The position numbers and the translations under genes are program-made. The notes beneath the pieces are model-generated. The model worked only from the letters and a program-made list of their open reading frames with translations. It did no database searches and was not told the origin of the DNA. A stretch of 64,000 nucleotides of DNA from contig NC_072894.1 in the NCBI RefSeq assembly GCF_027943255.1, forward strand, positions 58,159,601-58,223,600, in the 5' to 3' direction. Below are positions 47,296 to 59,499 of this stretch, in pieces. Numbering within the stretch: the stretch's first letter is position 1; the number at the start of each line of letters is the position of its first letter. Source of the DNA: Anastrepha obliqua (taxonomy: Eukaryota > Arthropoda > Insecta > Diptera > Tephritidae).

Positions 47296-47663
47296 GGTTT
47301 TTCAATTGGCGCGGGTCGATTTTGGCGCCCTGTGGCAGCCATTTTGTTTCGGTGACATCTGCCAAATCTTTTGTTTATTATTCAGTTGTTTATGCCAAAT
47401 CATCATGGCAAGTTACACGATTGAACAGCACTTTCAAATGATAAAACTTTATTATCAAAATGAGTGTTCATTAACGTAAACGTTGCGCGCATTGCGCCCA
47501 TTTTTCGGTAGACGTGGTGGCCCTTCCACTTTCTTATGGCCCATATTGAACCATATGGACCTAGACTACATGTGGTTCCATTAGAACGGCGCTACGTGCC
47601 ACACAGCAAACGACATTTTATTCCATTTCAACATCTACCCGCCCTTATTGAAAAACCCTTTAC
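47296..47663 (+). mobile_element. Deletion-derived mariner MITE
   Basis: The tips AAAGGGTTTTTCAATTGGCG and, inward from the right, AAAGGGTTTTTCAATAAGGG are inverted repeats. The plus strand gives MASYTIEQHFQMIKLYYQNE then, past one stop, TLRALRPFFGRRGGPS, the transposase N-terminus. This is joined to a degraded piece of the second catalytic block (CHTANDI-like near 47600). The element is 368 bp. Confidence 0.75.
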
Positions 47664-48890
47664 AAAGTTTATTTAAGGAATCAATTGAACTCTTTTCAGC
47701 TTTTAACCCATGAAATATAACTTCGCAATGAAAACGTCATCATATCTTTAAGTATTCTTTATTAAAAACGAATTTTATTAAAAGTATTATAGAACACAAA
47801 AAAGGTAAATTTAATGGAAAAAAGCCGTGTTTAAATGGAGACACTGAGTTCAAACAAACGGGAGTTCACAAGTTAAGTTAAGCGCAAATAGTCCGGCATC
47901 ATGGAATTTGCAAGTGATTACGACAAACCAACAGCTAAATTTGTATATTATATTTGCCATCACAATTTTTAAATTTTGCTGTTTATCAAAGCTGGAGATT
48001 TTTAACGCTTCAGCTTATTTACGAACTTTACTCGTCTTACACATCGATATGAATTCAGTATTGAAATATTAATTATGTTTTCCTCTGGGTACACAACTTA
48101 GTCGAAATATGGCCGAAAATGTCTAAGTATTTATGGATCTAAATAGCCCGTAGGACATAGTAAGAACTGGATTCATAACCATAGGGGATAAGTGTTCTCT
48201 TCTTTTGTTGTTCTTTCTTTCATTGTTCCATTTAAAAACTTTATAAAGATCTATATTCCTCTTCTTCCTCTATGTAAGACACAATATTCGAGGGCGAATA
48301 TCAGAAAAGCCTTTTGAGCATATAAAGGAGGAAGAAAATATTGACATGCGGCTGCCTTCACGTTATATATGGGATATCTATATTAATTAGTTGAAGATGT
48401 TCTGTGCAATTCGATTGATTCCCCATCAAGTGAATCATCCTGTAGACTTCAACTTTTTACGCAAAAGTATTTACAAATCTTCCTATTAACCATTTGTTCT
48501 CTTTCAAATTATTTCGTTATTAATTTATATCGTTATTGGCAAAATTTGGAAGAAAATCTGGAGGAAAAGTATTCTATAAATGATTTGCTATATGTTCTAC
48601 TATTAGAGCTCCCGATTGTTGTAATATGTTTCAGCAACATTATAAATAATTGGTAGTATAGACTTTTCAATAAATTGTATATGGTATTGGTTTTCACGTC
48701 CAATTTTGTACAAGCTGCTAAGCGGTTAATAGTTATTGGCCTCATCTATTACATCTTGGTTGAAAGTGCACTTAACGCATCGGGAAATTGTAGGGACAAG
48801 CTTCAAAATCTAATTACGTCGCAGGTATCTAACGATGAGGGTAGTTCTGAAAGTTGAATGATTTCCCCATCTGCTCAGCAGTCGTGCTAC
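47664..48890. other. No gene seen
   Basis: AT-rich sequence without recognisable coding or element features. Confidence 0.4.
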
Positions 48891-48893
48891 TTA

Positions 48894-49220
48894 CAGTCTG
48901 TATAATAAAAGCGTGATCGCCATAACTAAGAAGTAATTGACCAATTCGATTCCTGCAAACTGTATTGTATGGGCTTATAATACATTAAATAAAATGCCTC
49001 GTCACCAAGCTATAATGGATTCACATATTCGGGTCATACTTCTGCGCAAGTTATTGAGATAATCTGCTCCAAATCTGCTTGACAAATGTTTGACTTTCCA
49101 TATGTATTTTTGTTTGAGTTTTTGCTTAACTATTGCTCGAAGATTTTCTATAGGGTTGACATCACGGGACTATGAAGGCTGTGTATGTATTTTCGGTTAT
49201 CCCTTACAAGCTTTTATTAA
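48894..49220 (-). mobile_element. Tc1-like element fragment (same family as 4202)
   Basis: The end CAGTCTGTATAATAAAAGCG after TA at 48892-48893, then CCAATTCGATTCCTGCAAAC and GTATGGGCTTATAATACATT, parallel the left ~350 bp of the element at 4202-5297. The rest of the element is missing. Confidence 0.65.
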
Positions 49221-49382
49221 AAGGATGCAGCGGCTATTTAATTAGAAAACCATTAGTTATGGCTCTTTCTACTCGCGCAAATTCTTGGACAATGACAAAG
49301 TCTCATGAGGAGGTCTCTCAAAACAAACAAAAATTCAATTGAAAATTTATACACTTTTCCGTGTTACATATACTATATATAT

Positions 49383-49595
49383 AATTGGCGCGTACACCCT
49401 TTTTGGTATTTGTCCGAGCTCCTCCCTCTCTTTGTGGCGTGCGTGTTGATGTTATCCACAAATGGAGGGACCTACAATTTCAAGCCGACTCCGAATGGTA
49501 GATATTTTTTATGAGCTTTATCAAGGCAGACATACACTCGGAGGCTTGCCATTGCCTGTCGAGGGGCGACCGCTATTAGAAACAACTTTTCTTAC
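49383..49595 (-). repeat. SINE fragment
   Basis: AATTGGCGCGTACACCCTTT, TTGTCCGAGCTCCTCCCTCT, ACACTCGGAGGCTTGCCATT and CCTGTCGAGGGGCGACCGCT match the 3' body of the SINE family in reverse. The promoter head is not recognisable beyond about 49595. Confidence 0.75.
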
Positions 49596-50260
49596 CTTTT
49601 CACCTTTCCGTGTTAGCGACGTAGCAGTAATTAAAGACGCTGTTGCCCTGTTTTCGCTAGGTTCTTCAGCGCTGAAAAAGAAAGATAGAGAAAGACTTGG
49701 CCTAACTTAGTTTTCTAATTGGCATTGGTTGTATTGGTTACAGCATAAATATGTAAGATGAAATTATTTTGTTATTAATTCCTCATTTATCGCAAAAGTC
49801 ACTGGCGCTCTTAATTCCTAATTCACTTTTGATATCGCTATTTCATTGTACTTAACATGCAGATTAAGGTAGATTGGGTATCTTCGGAAGGACAGAAGGA
49901 AGTTGCTGTGATATTGCTGGTGACTTTAGACTCAGCCCTCGCATGCCGGAGATGTTTAAATTTATTTAAGAAGAGTTTACCAATCGCTGAGCCTCTTCGC
50001 CAAGCAAGGGAAATAATAGGATATATATATGGGGCATTCTTTCTCAACGGGAGACCCCTATCTGTCCAAAAATGTTTTTGACCTAGAGAGTTCTAATAGG
50101 TCTTAAAATTTAGCTCTTTTTATCTACTTTTCAATACAAAGTGGCCAAAAACGAAATTCAAGATGGCTCATTTAATATGGCTAAAAATGTAATCAAAATT
50201 CATTAAATTCATTCTAATAACCTATACCAAAAAAATTCATTTCAACGGAAAGAGTTGTAC

Positions 50261-50640
50261 GAGGTCTCAAAATTTAGCTAATAAAGTTTACTTTAAAATA
50301 CAAAATGAAAAATTTTAAAATCCAAGATGGCGGCCACAACATGGCGGCTAATTTTTTAAAACTACTCAAATCCACTTAAAATGTATAATATTACTCGGGG
50401 GTTTTTTGGGTCGCTGATTACAAATCTGGTGTTAGATTTCCAAATTTCAAAATGGCGGATCCAATATGGCGGACGGATTTTTGAAAAAACTCATGAATTC
50501 GCATGAAACTCGTTACTCAGGGGTTTAAGTGGATTTGAGTAGTTTTAAAAAATTAGCCCCCATGTTGTGGCCGCCATCTTGGATTTTAAAATTTTTCATT
50601 TTGTATTTTAAAGTAAACTTTATTAGCTAAATTTTGAGAC
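50261..50640. repeat. Foldback repeat with GGCGG-rich arms
   Basis: The left arm (50261-50385) includes AAGATGGCGGCCACAACATG, and the right arm (50518-50640) includes its reverse complement CATGTTGTGGCCGCCATCTT. The pairing extends to GGTCTCAAAATTTAGCTAAT at the outside. A ~130-bp centre carries more ATGGCGG words. No target duplication or coding frame was seen. A further copy-like ATGGCTCATTTAATATGGC lies upstream near 50163. Confidence 0.75.
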
Positions 50641-50705
50641 CCCTGCCATTGCGACTGCTATTAGAAAAAAGCTCTCTTCGCGTTACGAGCCGGGTTTCAA
50701 AGGTA
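50640..50705 (-). repeat. Small SINE remnant
   Basis: CTGCCATTGCGACTGCTATT and AGAAAAAAGCTCTCTT resemble the central SINE body in reverse. Too short for certainty. Confidence 0.35.
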
Positions 50706-51354
50706 GATGCTGCTGCCCTTTTACTGAGGGAATGAAAGGGGAGCTCCCCTGTATAGTAGATAAGCCTAGTGTTTGCTTACTTCACATTCTATTGTTCCTA
50801 TTAAAAACTCAGCATCATGAATTTTAACTGCAATATGAAACTAGGTTAATTAAAATTTTAATTTAATATTGAAGCTAACATTTTTCTTTTCAATTAATTC
50901 TTTATTAATTAATAGTCCATTTCTAGAAACTATTTATTAGTTGCTGAATTTTTTTCCACTTGTCTCTTTCCAAACGAATGACTGTGCACTGGTTGGTATT
51001 TATGCTGGTAGAAATATCACAAATAATTCCTTCAATTGACAAGAAGCCAGAATTTTGGAATTCATCAAATTATTTGTACTACAATAAAATCTGATGAAAT
51101 AGACAAAGCGGGCAGAGAAATGTTTATATGTGGATATGAAAATGAATCCAACCGTGAGAATTTGATTCTATGATATATGAATTATATGAAAGAAAGTGTG
51201 CATATTTGAACAAGAAATTCTTGACAAAATTTGCAAATCGCTCATGACTTATCAACACTCGTATACTGAAATTAAGCGAAGTGAGCAAAACCATTTCACC
51301 GGCAAATAACTCGTATGAAGGAGTTAAAATACTATTGTATTATTACATTATACT

Positions 51355-51615
51355 CTACTATTCGGAAGTGCTCAGGTTCGAGTCTCCGTGCATAAAACAC
51401 CAAATGATAGAAAAGGTTTTTTTCTGACAACGCACGGTCCTCGGGAGGCAAGGGCAAAACAGTCAACATGGAAAAGCTCCTCATAAAAACCATCTGCCAC
51501 TGAGAGGCGGCATAAAACTGTAAGTCCCTTCATTTCTGGAAAAAATATCAATACGTAAACCACAAAGAGGAGGAGGAACGCGGTCATGCCCCCGATGCTT
51601 AGTATAAGCGCTGTT
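51355..51615 (+). repeat. SINE copy lacking its 5' tip
   Basis: CAGGTTCGAGTCTCCGTGCA contains a B box (GGTTCGAGTCT). It is followed by AAACACCAAATGATAGAAAA, GGAAAAGCTCCTCATAAAAA and TATAAGCGCTGTTATTATA, the body and tail of the family. The A-box end is degraded. Confidence 0.75.
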
Positions 51616-51739
51616 ATTATAAATTAAAGAAAATGTAGAATAATAGCATCTGCTAAGCTCTCGGAGAAATTTTCTTCAGTTCTTGTATGTAGAATTCTTT
51701 TAACTAATTAAGGTTTATCAACTCTCCGTTTGACATCTT

Positions 51740-52130
51740 CTTCTTAATTGACGCGATAACCGCTTACGCGATTTTGGCCGAGTTTAACAAAGCGCGCCAG
51801 TCGTTTCTTTCTCGTGCTAACCGGCGCTAATTGGACACACCAAGTGAAGCCAAGTCCTTCTCCACCTGATCTTTCCAACGCAAAGGAGGCCTTCCTCTTC
51901 CTCTGCTACCACCAGCTGGTACTGCATCGAATACTTTCAGAGCCGGAGCGTTTGTGTCCATTCGGACGACATGACCCAGCCAACGTAGCCGCTGGATCTT
52001 TATTCGCTGCGCTATGTCTTTGTCGTCGTAAAGCTGATACAGCTCATCGTTCCATCGCCTGCGATATTTGCCGTTGCCAACGTGCAAAGGTCCAAAAATC
52101 GTATGCCGAATTTTTCTCTCAAAAATAATC
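51740..52130 (-). pseudogene. Non-LTR retrotransposon RT C-terminal fragment
   Basis: The minus strand reads HTIFGPLHVGNGKYRRRWND, ELYQLYDDKDIAQRIKIQRL and RWLGHVVRMDTNAPALKVFD, then GRGRPPLRWKDQVEKDLASL. This is the conserved C-terminal tail of endonuclease/RT retrotransposons. The frame is intact over about 90 codons but has no RT core. Same family as 18440 and 62200. Confidence 0.75.
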
Positions 52131-53717
52131 GCTGAAAATATAATATTTTGGTTTATAAAAGCACGGATTTTTTTGTTTTGTTCTTTATTTGGACTCATTT
52201 GAAGGTTGAAGAAATAAAAGTTGATTGCATCTAAGTTTAAAGCAAAACATAAAATGATATTTATATATGGATTCAGTGGAAAACAAGCAAACCATGTGTA
52301 AGAGGTTTTTGAGTGCTGCTGACATACAGCATTCTTGCACATAATACAATAGAAATGAGCTTTTCGTCGAAGCTTTTCGCCTCGTTTTAGACAAAGACGG
52401 CAAACTCTCTTCGCTGTGAGTGTACCGGCTCCGGTTGGTTGTTTGACTACATTTATTTATTTTTATAACATTAATTATTAAGATTTAACGAACTTTTAAT
52501 CTTTTAAAATCATTAATTTATGAGTTACTGACTCATTAATAGGGATTATAAAATTAAGTTATTTTAAGGGTAACAGCGTAGTTTTTTTTAGACTTCATAT
52601 CGACAAAAGAGTTTGCGACCTCGATGTTGGATTAAGGTATAATTTTGAAAGTAGCTGTTCAAAAATTAGGTCTGTGCGACTTTTAAATCCTTACATGATC
52701 TGAGTTCAGGACCGGCGTAAGCCAGGTTGATTTCCACCTTTAATATATAATATAAGTCCCAGTCGTTTTTTGAAAAATTATTCCACAGCCAAAGGACTAG
52801 GGAATTTTGAAATAACGGCTGGATTGTTCATACGATTTTCGATGTATGCAAGTTGCAAAAGCAATGATATCCCACCTTTTGCGAAAGAAAGCAAAGGTCC
52901 AGCCAGACCAAGATGCCCAATCGAAGGTGTAGATTTTTAAATCCTTTCTTTCGTCCTCCTTTCTTGAGAATATTTTTTAAAAGGTCATATTCATAAATGG
53001 ATAGAAAATTTTAAGGAAGCATTCTGGAAGCTTAAGTAGTTAGCTATAATAGAAATATGTTCAATTCACGTCCATAGTCGCAAAAGGGTGCCCATCAAAG
53101 GCGTCAAGTTTATGCGGGTTGCAACTATACCAAAGTATAGGGAACACCAATGTGACATTGCCATCGAAAGATTCAACATTTTTAATGGTAATCTCATTGA
53201 GAACAAATTCTTATTGTGTTATCTACAAGTACTTGGAACATCCATTGTGACAAAAAATGCTATATAATGAAATCGTGCGATGACTTTGAATGAACTTCCG
53301 CGGATGTACTATCTTGTGCTACTGTGTTTCGTTGATTTTCCGATTTCAGGACCAATTCCGTGAAGGCTGTACAAAATTAGTTGTCGTGCTTGAAAATCAG
53401 TGCTGTGTTTGAAGAAGATTCTGAGATTGAGGCATGCTTGGCCATTGGCTACATTTATGTAAATGTATGCAATATTTATTTATTTTAATTAATAATAATC
53501 AAAAAATGAAGTATTTCTTATATGCCACGAAAAGACGATGAATGCTGAACAATTATATTCTATTTTAACAATTAATTTGCATTTAATTTAAATTTACACT
53601 TTACTTATTTCGTCTTAATTTAGAAAATGTAATATAACATTTCCTACAGTTCACAGAGAGAGAATATTAGAGAATACTAACGATCACCCTATCAATCTGG
53701 CTAGTAGTCTATCGCGC
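52131..53717. other. No gene seen
   Basis: AT-rich sequence; no recognisable coding frame or repeat ends. Confidence 0.4.
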
Positions 53718-53721
53718 TTAA

Positions 53722-54377
53722 GGGGGTGGTAGGGTTTAGCGCTAGTTTAGTTCAGTTGTATGTTATTGTACATCTTTTCAATAAGTTTTTAAAAAATATT
53801 AATAATAAAATATTGACAAATAAGCCCATGACAGAGTTTTTTTGGAGATATGTTTTTCGAGAGGTGCTCTGCGGTGGCAATGGGCATTCGTCGTAGAATC
53901 ATCTGAAACTAAAAAAGTCGAATTTTTCAGTTAAAGTATGACGTAAAATTGATATAAAATCTTTTTTTTTTTCATTTTTGTAGTTTTGGCAAAAAAACGT
54001 AAAACGAGCATTTTTGGCGAAAAATTTCGCCATATTTGTAAATGAAAAACAACCTTAAAAAAAAAATAAAAAAAAAACAGTGGGGGGGAGATATTTTTGA
54101 TTTAGAAAACGTGTGCCAAATTTGAAAAGAATCGGTTGAATAGTTTCGGAGTTGTGATTGGCACCGACTTTTAAGAAGTCGTTTCGGGAAAAACGCGTTT
54201 GAAAAAGTGACTGAAAAATTATCGATGCTCCGCATTCGAGGTAGAGTGCCTATAAAGGCTATAACTTTGAGAATTCTGCTCCGATCCACTTAAAATTTTG
54301 ACACAACATTCTTGAAATGATTTACTATAAGATGAGTGAAGAAAAAAAATTTCGATTTTGTGACCCTACCCCCCCCC
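53722..54377 (-). mobile_element. TTAA-flanked MITE, copy 2 (inverted)
   Basis: Bounded by TTAA at 53718-53721 and 54378-54381, with tips GGGGGTGGTAGGGTTTAGCG and, inward from the right, GGGGGGGGGTAGGGTCACAA. The body is the reverse complement of 5684-6407 over its length, with small indels. The two copies sit about 47 kb apart on either side of Ilp genes 1 and 2. Confidence 0.7.
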
Positions 54378-54401
54378 TTAAGAAGTTAGCGCAAAAGTAG
54401 C

Positions 54402-54615
54402 TATCTTTTCAGACAGTCAAGCAGCTAAGAGTGCCTTAGATACCAATTCCATTTCATCCAAACTAGTTTTAGAGTACAGAGAGGAACGAGAATCGCTTGG
54501 TCATTGGCTTCTAAATACTCTGATATGGGTTCTCGGTCATAGGTATATAGAGATTAATGAGATAGCAGATGAGCTAGCAAGAAAAGGTTCTGCACTACAA
54601 ATACAGAGGCAGTGA
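54402..54615 (+). pseudogene. Non-LTR retrotransposon RNase H fragment
   Basis: AIFSDSQAAKSALDTNSISS (the RNase H 'I.SDSQAA..AL' block with its Asp) is followed by WVLGHRYIEINEIADELARK and GSA, the 'W.PGH.GI.GNE.AD.LAR.G' block. The frame is open over about 70 codons. Both sides are cut, with the mariner beginning at 54655. Confidence 0.75.
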
Positions 54616-54654
54616 CAGTTGCCCTCGCATTCAACACAGTAACAACATCTATTG

Positions 54655-55437
54655 CTATCTTATTCCCTGCCAATCCCAGGAAACACACAGAAGAGCCTTC
54701 CTGGCCGTCAATCCAGGCTTGGCCACCGTCTGGGGAGCTTCACCGCTTTTCGACCACGACCGTTTGCGCTTCACGTTGTCGTAAGTAGCCCACTTTTCAT
54801 CGCCAGTCACCATCCGCTTCAAAAACGGGTCGATTTTGTTGCGATTCAGAAGCGATTCGCATGCATCCATACGGGCAAAAATGTTTTTTTGCGTCAAGTC
54901 GTGTGGCACCCATACATCGAGCTTCTTTTTGAATCCAAGCTTCTTCAAATGGTTTATAATGGTTTGATGACTCATGCCCAGCTCTTGGCCGATGCTACGG
55001 CTGCTACAATGCCGGTCTCTTTCGATCAATTCAGCGATGTTATCGCAATTTTCGACGACAGGCCTTCCGGACCGTGGCGCATCTTCGATCACCTCTGCAC
55101 CAGAACGAAAACGTTGAAACCATCGTTGTGCGGTGGAAATGGAAACTGTATCGGGTCCATAAACTGCACAAATTTTATTGGCAGAATGAGATGCATTTTT
55201 GCCTTTATCGTAGTAGTACTGTAAAATATGCCGTATTTTCTCTTTATTTTGCTCCATATTTGCGACGCTATAACTCACGAACGACTAAAAGCAAACAACA
55301 ATTAATCAAACATGTGTTAGCACGTGAAAAGAGCTTTCCAAAAAGCTCTAGCGTGAACCGATGCGACGAATACAATTATAACTACGCGCTTGCAAAGACA
55401 AGCTTGCGGAAATACCACAAAACTTTTTTGACAACCT
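54655..55437 (-). mobile_element. Mariner transposon, 3' half missing
   Basis: The right end AGGTTGTCAAAAAAGTTTTG (read inward from 55437) is a mariner inverted repeat beside TA. The minus frame from 55278, with likely start at 55257, encodes MEQNKEKIRHILQYYYDKGK, STAQRWFQRFRSGAEVIEDA, RSGRPVVENC, RSIGQELGMSHQTIINHLKK, and RMVTGDEKWATYDNVKRKRS with the first catalytic Asp. It ends abruptly after KALLCVSWDWQGIR at 54655. The second and third Asp blocks are absent. The remaining half is an uninterrupted frame, suggesting recent origin. Confidence 0.85.
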
Positions 55438-56880
55438 TATATTATTGCTGTTGCATTTCTGAATGTATAGCTTTTAATGAAAATAGTTGTAAACAGGAAA
55501 GCAAGAGCTAAATTCGGTACGGTTCAAACTTATACACATATTTCTATACCTATCTCGATTGTTTCATGCTGTTACATACAATCGTAAGTAAATTATATAA
55601 GTAAAATTCATATTAAGCCCGTCGGCACATCTGGATCTTATGGAACTTTAATGTTTTTTTTTTTGTTTTTCTTGTATTGAAAAATACTGCAGCGAGGCGC
55701 ATTTGATTTCTTGCAAATCTCCGTATTAAATTCAATTATTGCTTTTAAGGAAAGGGGTGTGAAAAACCGTACTAGTCACGGTACTAAATTCATAAGCTCT
55801 ATACCACTGGGATTTCTTAACAGGGTCAAACTACAAGTATCATACTAATACAGCACCGTAAGCATACACGTGGCGTGTCTGCTCCCATTTTACGTAATCC
55901 ACTTATGTACGCAGTTGTTAACTCTTAATTTAATTAATCAACATAGCTGTCTTGCGAAATTTCTATAGACATCCAGTCAGATTCTAGTGTAGTTATACCT
56001 AAATACGTATGTAGATGCATTCACACAATCTAACACATAACCACACACGCTAAGACTCAACTTTCTATTTAAACCAAATGAATAAATTCTTTATGCTATT
56101 ACTTTTCTTTGTATGTTTTTTTTAATTTTTTCGTATTTTTTTTATACGCAAAAATTTAAATTGGTTTAACCCATTTTCTCGTTAACTTAACCATTAACAC
56201 TCGACCCTCATTTTCTCTTTCACTCATTTACTCATTCACAACGACACATACAGACGTATACCAAATAGCTGCCTCGCTGTAACTAAATATTTGTTGTTAT
56301 TTGTATAATTTCCACTGCTGTTGGCTTAATTAACGCATAAAGCGTAATTGAAAAAGTTTTAAGTTCACTTCCTTTAACAAAAGATTTGCAACACAAGCGA
56401 AGTTTTTCCTCTTCACACGCAGTAGACTTCAAGTTGGAGGATACAGCATGAATGTTAAAACTCTATACCGAGATGTATGAAGTCATATACGTATGTAATG
56501 CGTTATCAAGGTATGCATTTACAGTGGAAAATCGCTATAATGAACTTTGATAAACCGCAAAATCTCTCTGGAATAGTTTTCCACAAAAGAATACAGCACC
56601 TCTTAGGAAAAAAATCTTTATTTTTGCAAAACCCTTCTTGCACAAATTCTTCTTAGTTAAAACGAATAAATTTTGAGCATCCATAGATGGTTCTTCGTGC
56701 TTTTTTCGTATTATTTTCTTTAAAGTGTTCACTTTACTTCTCTTCCTATTTAAATTAATTCCTTCTAACTTATGTAAAATGGCTAACATTGCCACTTCCT
56801 GAACCAACAGTTCGTTCTCAGTTCACTGTAAAAGTTGTTTTAAACGAATATATTTACACCCATTAGGTGGCGCTGACGTT
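55438..56880. other. No gene seen
   Basis: AT-rich sequence; no recognisable coding or element feature. Confidence 0.4.
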
Positions 56881-56888
56881 GGAACACT

Positions 56889-56919
56889 TATAAAAGCCGT
56901 ATTCGAGGAAAATTCAGTT
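56889..56919 (+). promoter_or_regulatory. Candidate core promoter
   Basis: TATAAAAG at 56889-56896 is followed by TCAGTT at 56914-56919, an arthropod initiator. The spacing is about 27 bp, slightly short of usual. No open frame follows, and AATAAA occurs about 100 bp downstream, so it might drive a short noncoding RNA or belong to a retroelement end. Confidence 0.3.
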
Positions 56920-57329
56920 CATACTTGAGATATCTTTTACTTATAAAGATAAATTCGGTTTAATTTTATTTAAGACTAGAGAATAGATGTCAAAATTAGG
57001 TTTTCCGGTGTCAATAAATAACAAAATATAAACACAAAATATAAAAAAAATTAAAGAATTAAAGGCTTAAGTACAACATTAAGATCGGAACGGATATACG
57101 GTAAAAAAAGAGACAAAAATAGTAGTGTCTATAGAAGTAGAGGTGTTGCCTCTAGAATTGGTATACCCTTATAAAAAGGTGATTGAGAACAATGAAAATG
57201 GGACCGGCAAAAATCAAGCTTAGAGCTCCGTTATAAAAAAAATTCAAGTACTGCAAATAGGCGTATCGCTTCCACTATACGCGTTGTGCAAGAAGCGAAC
57301 GTTGCTTTTATAAAGAAGTTTCACGTGTG

Positions 57330-57528
57330 AAAAACAATTTGAAGCGGTATTCGTATGTTTACACCCTAAAGGTCCAAGCATCTGCAGCAAAATGTTTGAA
57401 GAAGTCAAGAACGTCAAAAGACGGCCATTAGTTGGCCTGAACTCGCGATGAACACTTCTCACAAAGGGTCGATTTTCGTAATACAATTACACGATTTGTA
57501 ATCTTTGTTGAGGTGTAAATCTTTTCAT
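57330..57528 (-). pseudogene. Mariner (DD41D-type) N-terminal relic
   Basis: From 57528 the minus strand reads MKRFTPQQRLQIV, a stop, then YYENRPFVRSVHREFRPTNG, closely matching the N-terminus of the transposase pieces at 26175 and 30407. Nothing further along is recognisable. Confidence 0.6.
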
Positions 57529-57539
57529 GATGAAATGTG

Positions 57540-59495
57540 CGTGCTGAGAAAAATTATATACGTAGTTTTACAGTAGTCTTGCGTGATATGTCAAAAAAAT
57601 CCTATTGGAAGAAGTATCTACAATCCAATGATGGCACTGGCTCACAGAAAGTGTTGGTCATCCTCATTATGTCACGCTACGCAAATGGTTTTCAAGTTGT
57701 CCCCTGAACGATTCTACGTGGAGTGATCTCTCCTGCAAACTAATCTAGCCAAGCGCCAACATCCCAGCGTACCTTATCAAATACATCTGTACATACATTA
57801 AGGATTAGCAAGCCAGTGTTTTTTTACTAGCGCTTCGCTAACTCGAGTCGACTTATTCGAGTTCACTAATTCGCTGTTGGTTATATAAATAAGCGGATTA
57901 TTCGTTTGATTTTATTACTAAAAAATTACTTGCTGCTATTGCTGTGCAATACTACCTTCTACGTCTTTTCAAACTGTTAGCTTCAATAACTAAAGTATGC
58001 TGCAGCCTTGTCATGTGCTGTCGCTTCAGCTATTTGTTTTGTTCAAAGTGAAAACACCAGCGTTTGCATTTATGTTCTGAAAATGACCACTTTTTCTAAT
58101 AAATCTGAAAAATAAACCTAAGTAATGCTAGACAGCAAAAATGGGACTCAACCGATGGTCATTTGGCTTCAATTCTTGCACGAGCTGCATTTTATAGGCA
58201 CTTAAGTCAAGATCCTTACGTAAAACTACGACGAAACGACATTTCGGCGCCTTTTTCAACGCTTCGCTTTATGAACTTCACGAGCAGCTTTATTTTCAAG
58301 ATTTTCAGATGCATTTGAAAGTAAATTTCCACAATTTATAAGCATTGTTTTGGCCTTACACGATTCATCATGACTTACCAAATCTTACTGAACAGAAATG
58401 TCAACACTGTTTCCCATTCTTGGCTGACAAACCATAGTTATCCGTATCGATAGTTCTAATGCAGCACTCGACTACATACATTATTTGAAAGAAAAAGAGT
58501 ATGTAATACCCAATATTGGTGGTCATATAGGTAAAATGCCTTGCTGCCAATCCCTACTTTAAAGAATTAGAGACAAATTTTAGTGAAATATTTTTCAATA
58601 GCGACCACAATAATTTTTTGTTTTTTTTTTCAATTACAGCTTCCGCATAAATAATTAATCGACTAGGCACAACCAGGCGTATAAGTTGTGTGTAATTATT
58701 AATGTGCTATCAACGAAAATATTTATTTACAATTTTTAGTGCTGAAGAAAGCACTTAATTGAGGTCGAATTGTCACCAAACAAATACCACAAAAGCAATA
58801 ATTTAATTTGTTGGATTTATTGTTAATCTATCCCCCACCTCATCAAATTAAAATACGAAAGATAGATTTTTAGGGGGCACTAAAATGGTTTTAATCTTTG
58901 AGCAAATGTAATCAAACTGTGTCTCAAATGTAATATATTTATCTAAAAAAGTATAACAAAAAAAATTTGATGGAACAAAAAAAATTATATTAAGATGAGT
59001 GTAATATCTTTTTTTCACTTACATTTTTATACATTAAATAAACTGTTAAAATCAATCTTTAAAATTCTCATACAGATATTTCCGCATCGAATACTTAATT
59101 TGGTAAGTGATATTTAAGTTGTGATGGGGTAGTTCACTTCTAAGAGTAATTGCGATATAAAAACAATTCGTCGTCTGCATTCGAACAAAACCTTGACAAT
59201 GAACTTATGACTTTTTGAAGCAATAATTCTGTAAAAAATATATACTTAAATGCTATGTTTGCGCCATAAAATGCAGATCTTATTTTCCACACCTCGTGCA
59301 TCTAATCTTTCATTCTGATTCAGCATCATAGCCTTAATTTGATCTAGCTTCATCTCGGTATTCTACCTCTACTTCCATAACCTGACATCTTCTAGATGTG
59401 TAGACCGATGATATTATGAAAATACTTTCCTCGAAGTGCAGAGTCAAATCAGTATGAATTTTCAAGAAGAACACCTTTGAAAAGAATAATCCTTT
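57540..59495. other. No gene seen
   Basis: AT-rich sequence without recognisable genes or element ends. Confidence 0.4.
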
Positions 59496-59499
59496 ATCT

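Noticed and set aside
54652..55511. 190- and 145-codon plus-strand frames
   Set aside because: Shadows of the minus-strand mariner transposase, which has clear family motifs.
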